Shown: positions 12,575 to 13,078 of the stretch, piece after piece
How the letters are laid out: every line of letters begins with the position of its first letter
Numbering within the stretch: position 1 is the stretch's first letter
From: Chromatiales bacterium
GTDB taxonomy: Bacteria; Pseudomonadota; Gammaproteobacteria; Chromatiales; Chromatiaceae
DNA: 13,078 bases
Direction: 5' to 3'
Assembly: GCA_024762485.1 (NCBI GenBank)
Contig: JANTHH010000058.1
Span: forward strand, 1-13,078
The notes under the pieces: model-generated
The model's database searches: none
Told to the model about the DNA's origin: nothing
The model's input: only the letters and a program-made list of their open reading frames with translations
Position numbers and translations under genes: made by a program

Positions 12575-12967
12575 TCAGCGCTTGGAGAACTGCGGACGCT
12601 TGCGCGCCTTGTGCAGGCCCACCTTCTTGCGCTCGACCATGCGGGCGTCGCGGGTCAGGTAGCCGGCCTTGCGCAACGGGCTGCGCAGCGACTCGTCGAA
12701 TTCCAGCAACGCGCGTGCGATACCGTGACGGATGGCGCCGGCCTGACCGGTGGTGCCGCCGCCGGCAACGGTGACCTTGGCATCGATCTTGTCCAGCATC
12801 TCGGTGACCTCGAGGGGCTGACGGACGATCATGCGGGCGGTCTCGCGACCGAAGAACTTGTCCAGATCGCGGCCATTGACCGTGATGCTGCCATTACCGG
12901 CGCTGAGGAAGACACGTGCGGCGGAGGTCTTGCGGCGACCGGTTCCGTAATTGGGCTGTTCTGCCAT
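12575..12967 (-). CDS. rpsI: 30S ribosomal protein S9 (uS9)
   Basis: Small-subunit protein of the 30S head. 130 residues, the same as E. coli. Conserved parts: YGTGRRKTSAARVFL (7-21), ITVNGRDLDKFFGRETARMIVRQPL, the glycine-rich VAGGGTTGQAGAIRHGIARAL (about 66-86), and the basic C-terminal tail KARKRPQFSKR that reaches the P-site tRNA. The last residues KR are as expected. It starts 21 nt after the rplM stop, in the usual rplM-rpsI order, with a GGA 10-12 nt upstream as a modest ribosome-binding site. Confidence 0.98.
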   Translation of the reverse strand: MAEQPNYGTGRRKTSAARVFLSAGNGSITVNGRDLDKFFGRETARMIVRQPLEVTEMLDKIDAKVTVAGGGTTGQAGAIRHGIARALLEFDESLRSPLRKAGYLTRDARMVERKKVGLHKARKRPQFSKR

Positions 12968-12988
12968 TTTTCAGTATCCGTTACAGGT

Positions 12989-13078
12989 TTACAGTTCCAG
13001 CGCCTGGGGCTGCTGGGCCTGGTGGGTGTGCTCGGGACCGGCGAAGACGCGCAGCTTTTTCATCATCGCGCGACCCAG
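12989..13078 (-). CDS. rplM: 50S ribosomal protein L13 (uL13), 3' end only
   Basis: The last 29 codons and TAA stop of L13: LGRAMMKKLRVFAGPEHTHQAQ followed by QPQALEL. The GRAMMKKL-VFAGPEHxHxAQQP ending is diagnostic for bacterial L13. The gene continues past the right edge of the window. First gene of the rplM-rpsI operon. Confidence 0.96.
   Translation of the reverse strand: MGRAMMKKLRVFAGPEHTHQAQQPQALEL

Noticed and set aside
1..13078. CRISPR array, tRNA, insertion sequence or prophage
   Set aside because: No regularly spaced repeats, cloverleaf, transposase or integrase coding was found; gene order is that of a conserved core chromosome.

Overview
The window is chromosomal DNA from a GC-rich gammaproteobacterium. 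The gene order ygfB-pepP-ubiH-ubiI, divergent from a small coiled-coil gene, then zapA, 6S RNA and 5-formyltetrahydrofolate cyclo-ligase, is typical of this class, as is the divergent ilvA/rpiA pair. A lysine-rich H1-like protein, a Porin_4-type porin and the absence of enteric-specific neighbours suggest a non-enteric environmental lineage (Pseudomonas- or Chromatiales-like). The genus cannot be fixed from the sequence alone. I see no phage, transposon, CRISPR array, tRNA or clear horizontally acquired island.

Layout from left to right: (1) 1-1960, minus strand, a Fur-type iron(III) uptake locus: a binding-protein gene behind a strong sigma-70 promoter overlapped by a Fur box, a hairpin with a T-run, then the 5' half of the permease gene, cut by the window edge. 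(2) 2048-6434, minus strand, the compact cluster ygfB > pepP > ubiH > ubiI, with overlaps or 2-nt gaps; it includes two FAD hydroxylases of ubiquinone synthesis. (3) 6452-7857, plus strand: a TIGR02449/ZapB-like coiled-coil gene (probably leaderless), zapA, 6S RNA (ssrS) and the ygfA-type cyclo-ligase. (4) 7858-8612: a monocistronic histone H1-like gene built of KKK-rich repeats, closed by a perfect bidirectional terminator. (5) 8636-11059: ilvA (minus) divergent from rpiA (plus). (6) 11096-12340: an outer-membrane porin (minus) with its own promoter and terminator. (7) 12441-13078: a candidate dispersed repeat, the terminator of the ribosomal operon, rpsI, and the 3' end of rplM.

Most genes are housekeeping: quinone synthesis, cell division, folate and one-carbon metabolism, isoleucine synthesis, pentose phosphates and translation. 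The less ordinary features are mostly regulatory or RNA-level: the Fur promoter, the intra-operon terminator/attenuator, the leaderless start, the 6S RNA ending 9 nt before the cyclo-ligase start codon, the 51-nt tandem repeats inside the H1-like gene, the inverted repeats upstream of the H1-like and porin genes, and a widespread-looking short repeat at 12441-12468. I found no convincing wholly new multigene system.
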